A DNA stretch of 9,400 bases from an uncultured Bacteroidales bacterium (GTDB lineage Bacteria > Bacteroidota > Bacteroidia > Bacteroidales > UBA932), in NCBI GenBank assembly GCA_946627685.1, contig CAMOVV010000026.1:1-9400 (forward strand), read 5' to 3'. Below the pieces are notes generated by a model. The model had not been told where the DNA came from, ran no database searches, and worked only from the letters and a program-made list of their open reading frames with translations. Positions 7,523 to 9,400 of this stretch are shown in pieces; position 1 is the first letter of the stretch; each line of letters opens with the position of its first letter. The translations under genes and the position numbers were made by a program.

Positions 7523-8364
7523 TGAAGAAGTTCCTGACCGTCGTATCCGTGCTCCTCGCCCTCTGGACCGCCTGCGCGGCCCAGACTCCCCGCGAGTGCT
7601 ACAAGCTTCATTCCCTCGACCGCAAAAGCCTGGCTTTCAAGGCGGGAGAAAGGCTCACCTTCCAGGTACACTACAATTTCGGGCCCATCAACTCCGACGT
7701 TGCCAAGGCCTACGTGTCGCTGGATTCCACCTTCGTGAACGGCACTCCCTGCTATCACGCCCGCATCTTCGGGAAGACCCCCAAGTTCTATGATATGTTC
7801 TTCCGCATCAGGGAAGACTTCCAGTCCTGGTTTTCAATGTCATCCCTCACTCCCGTCCTTTTCAAGAGGGACACCAGGGAGGGCAATTACTACTGTACCA
7901 ACGAATTTTGGTACGACTGGGAGAGCCGGGTGATCAATGCAGGCCTCTACAGCACCAAGAAGGGAACGCGGACCGTGCAGATCCCTCTTGTCAACTGCGT
8001 ATATGACATTCCGTCACTTGTTTACGTGCTCCGGAACATAGATTTCAACAAAATAGTGGATGGCTCCGTCCTGCCCCTCACCTTCGCCATTGACGACGAC
8101 GTTTACACCATCAAGCTGAAGAGGATAGGGGTCGAGAACAAGAAGGTGAAGGGAATAGGCACCGTCCGGGCCATCAAATTCAGCGTGGGCGTAGTCGCGG
8201 GCGAGGTGTTCACTTCCGACGACGGAAAGGTGGACATGTGGTTCACCGACGACGACAACCGCCTGCCCCTCTGCTTCGAGACGAAGGTGCGCTGGGGGGC
8301 TATAGACGGCCGTCTGGCCACTTATGAGAACCTCAATCACCCGTTCTCTTCTTTGATAAAATAA
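7522..8364 (+). CDS. Exported DUF3108-like protein
   Basis: A 280-residue protein with a typical signal peptide: two lysines, a hydrophobic core and cleavage near residues 19-21 (ACAAQ). A lipoprotein reading with C18 is possible, but the preceding WTA is a poor lipobox. The mature part is rich in beta-strand-like alternation and aromatic residues, and contains phrases such as AGERLTFQVHYNFGPI and WFTDDDNRLP that I associate with DUF3108 (PF11306). The function is unknown; a periplasmic or outer-membrane-associated role is likely. The ATG at 7522 is preferred to the GTG at 7519: it overlaps the dnaB stop by one base (TGATG) and places MKK at the start of the signal peptide. Confidence 0.82.
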   Translation: MKKFLTVVSVLLALWTACAAQTPRECYKLHSLDRKSLAFKAGERLTFQVHYNFGPINSDVAKAYVSLDSTFVNGTPCYHARIFGKTPKFYDMFFRIREDFQSWFSMSSLTPVLFKRDTREGNYYCTNEFWYDWESRVINAGLYSTKKGTRTVQIPLVNCVYDIPSLVYVLRNIDFNKIVDGSVLPLTFAIDDDVYTIKLKRIGVENKKVKGIGTVRAIKFSVGVVAGEVFTSDDGKVDMWFTDDDNRLPLCFETKVRWGAIDGRLATYENLNHPFSSLIK

Positions 8365-8370
8365 CCGCGG

Positions 8371-8790
8371 ATGGCAAGGGACGAGATATCGCACAAGGGC
8401 AGGGTAGTGGAAGTGGGACCTGAGGTGACCACGGTGTCCATCGTGTCCGAATCCGCCTGCGCCGCCTGTCACGCTTCGGCCCTCTGCTCCCTTTCGGAGA
8501 TGAAAGAGAAGAAGATAGAGGTCCCGACTGTGGCCTCGGAGAATTTCAGGAGCGGGGACGAGGTGGATGTGATGCTGACGGCGTCGATGGGCCTGAAGGC
8601 CGTGGTGATATCCTATGTCCTGCCTCTTGCCGTCCTGCTCCTGCTGGTGCTGACCCTTCCCCTCGCGGGGCTTGGGGAGGTGGCCACGGGGCTTGCCGCC
8701 ATCGGCGGGGCCGGTTTGTACTATTTCGTGGTCTGGCTGTTCAGGGACTCCCTGTCGAAGGATTACGTTTTTTATATAAAGAGAAGGTAA
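8371..8790 (+). CDS. rseC: RseC-family (SoxR-reducing system) membrane protein
   Basis: A 139-residue inner-membrane protein. The N-terminal cytoplasmic part carries a cysteine motif C30-x2-C33-x5-C39, followed by two membrane segments (about 74-99 and 102-124) and a short basic tail. This is the layout of RseC/MucC (PF04246). In proteobacteria RseC acts with the Rsx/Rnf complex to keep SoxR reduced. The next gene is rnfB, so a role in assembling or tuning Rnf, perhaps through the cysteines, is the best inference. No SoxR gene is in the window. The start lies 6 bases after the DUF3108 gene and gives the expected length. Confidence 0.88.
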   Translation: MARDEISHKGRVVEVGPEVTTVSIVSESACAACHASALCSLSEMKEKKIEVPTVASENFRSGDEVDVMLTASMGLKAVVISYVLPLAVLLLLVLTLPLAGLGEVATGLAAIGGAGLYYFVVWLFRDSLSKDYVFYIKRR

Positions 8791-8815
8791 ATTTTAATTT
8801 TAACAATCGATATTG

Positions 8816-9400
8816 ATGTCAACGACGATTATCTGGACCATTGCAATCATCAGCGTCCTGGGTATGGTTCTCGCCTGCTTCCTCTGGCTCATCGCCGAGA
8901 AGTTCAAGGTGGTGGAAGACCCGAGGATAGACGAGGTGGAGAAGGTGATGCCGGGCGCCAACTGCGGTGGATGCGGGTTCGCCGGCTGCCGTGCCTTTGC
9001 GGAGGCGGCAGTCAAGGCCCCGAACCTGGACAACAACTACTGCCCTGTGGGCGGAAACGACGTGATGGCCAAGGTGGCCTCCATCCTGGGTTATGAAGTG
9101 AAGGAAAAGTCTCCCCAGGTGGCTGTCGTCCGCTGCAATGGAAGCTGTTCCAACCGTCCTTCCGTGAACGTGTATGACGGTGTGATGTCCTGCAAGGTGA
9201 AAGCCGGCCTGTACAGCGGAGACACTCTCTGCTCCTTCGGCTGCCTCGGCTGCGGCGACTGCGTGGCCGCGTGCAAGTTCGGGGCCCTCTCCATGGACCC
9301 CGCCACCGGACTTCCAGTAGTGGACGAGGAGAAATGCACTGCCTGCGGCTCCTGCGTGAAAGCCTGCCCCAGGCACCTTATCGAGTTGAGAAACAAGGGC
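8816..9400 (+). CDS. rnfB: RnfB, ferredoxin-accepting iron-sulfur subunit of the Rnf complex (partial)
   Basis: The first 195 codons are visible and the frame is still open at the window edge. Rnf couples electron flow from ferredoxin to NAD+ with Na+ or H+ export; RnfB is the iron-sulfur subunit that takes electrons from ferredoxin. One N-terminal membrane helix (about 5-27) is followed by the 4Fe-4S domain C50-x2-C53-x4-C58-x17-C76. A region with C107, C111 and C126 follows. Next come a first ferredoxin-like cluster (C139, C143, C146, C149, C153; five Cys, so ligand assignment is ambiguous) and a second, C174-x2-C177-x2-C180-x3-C184-P. The start is the ATG at 8816 (MSTTIIWTIA). The 25-base AT-rich spacer after rseC suggests a shared operon; rnfC, D, G, E and A probably follow. 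Confidence 0.95.
   Translation, partial: MSTTIIWTIAIISVLGMVLACFLWLIAEKFKVVEDPRIDEVEKVMPGANCGGCGFAGCRAFAEAAVKAPNLDNNYCPVGGNDVMAKVASILGYEVKEKSPQVAVVRCNGSCSNRPSVNVYDGVMSCKVKAGLYSGDTLCSFGCLGCGDCVAACKFGALSMDPATGLPVVDEEKCTACGSCVKACPRHLIELRNKG

Overview
The window looks like chromosomal DNA from a fairly GC-rich member of the Bacteroidales (Bacteroidota), possibly a gut or rumen lineage near Rikenellaceae or Cryptobacteroides; the genus is a guess. The evidence is: TAnnTTTG-type -7 promoter elements in the AT-rich gaps, mostly no Shine-Dalgarno sequences, short AT-rich leaders before several starts, membrane-anchored M23 peptidases of the Bacteroidota type next to alaS and a small MerR-like gene, and a long-form RnfB preceded by an RseC-like gene.

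Layout. Positions 1-125 are a non-coding, GC-rich, repeat-bearing flank beyond the end of alaS. alaS (alanyl-tRNA synthetase) runs on the minus strand from 2741 to 126. A short AT-rich divergent promoter region (2742-2848) separates it from a plus-strand run that fills the rest of the window. First come two tandem, related, inner-membrane-anchored M23 peptidases (2849-3859 and 3872-4822) and a small MerR-family regulator (4832-5149), spaced like an operon. After a 69-base gap with a good -7 element (5184-5191) a second run begins: a coiled-coil/C4 zinc-ribbon protein (5219-6040), the replicative helicase DnaB (6053-7522), an exported DUF3108-like protein (7522-8364), an RseC-family membrane protein (8371-8790), and the first 195 codons of RnfB (8816 to the window edge), which presumably starts an rnf operon.

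Functionally this is mostly housekeeping: translation (alaS), peptidoglycan remodelling (M23 pair), replication (dnaB) and energy conservation by the ferredoxin:NAD+ oxidoreductase Rnf (rseC, rnfB). Gaps in the plus-strand run are 6-25 bases, apart from the 69-base gap, and no clear intrinsic terminator was seen, so cell wall, replication and Rnf genes may be partly co-transcribed.

I see no mobile element, CRISPR array, phage, RNA gene or defence system, and no convincing sign of a new biological system. The points most worth a second look are the structured repeat region at 1-125, the tandem M23 duplication, the divergent promoters placed back to back, and the linkage of dnaB to a zinc-ribbon gene and a DUF3108 gene.
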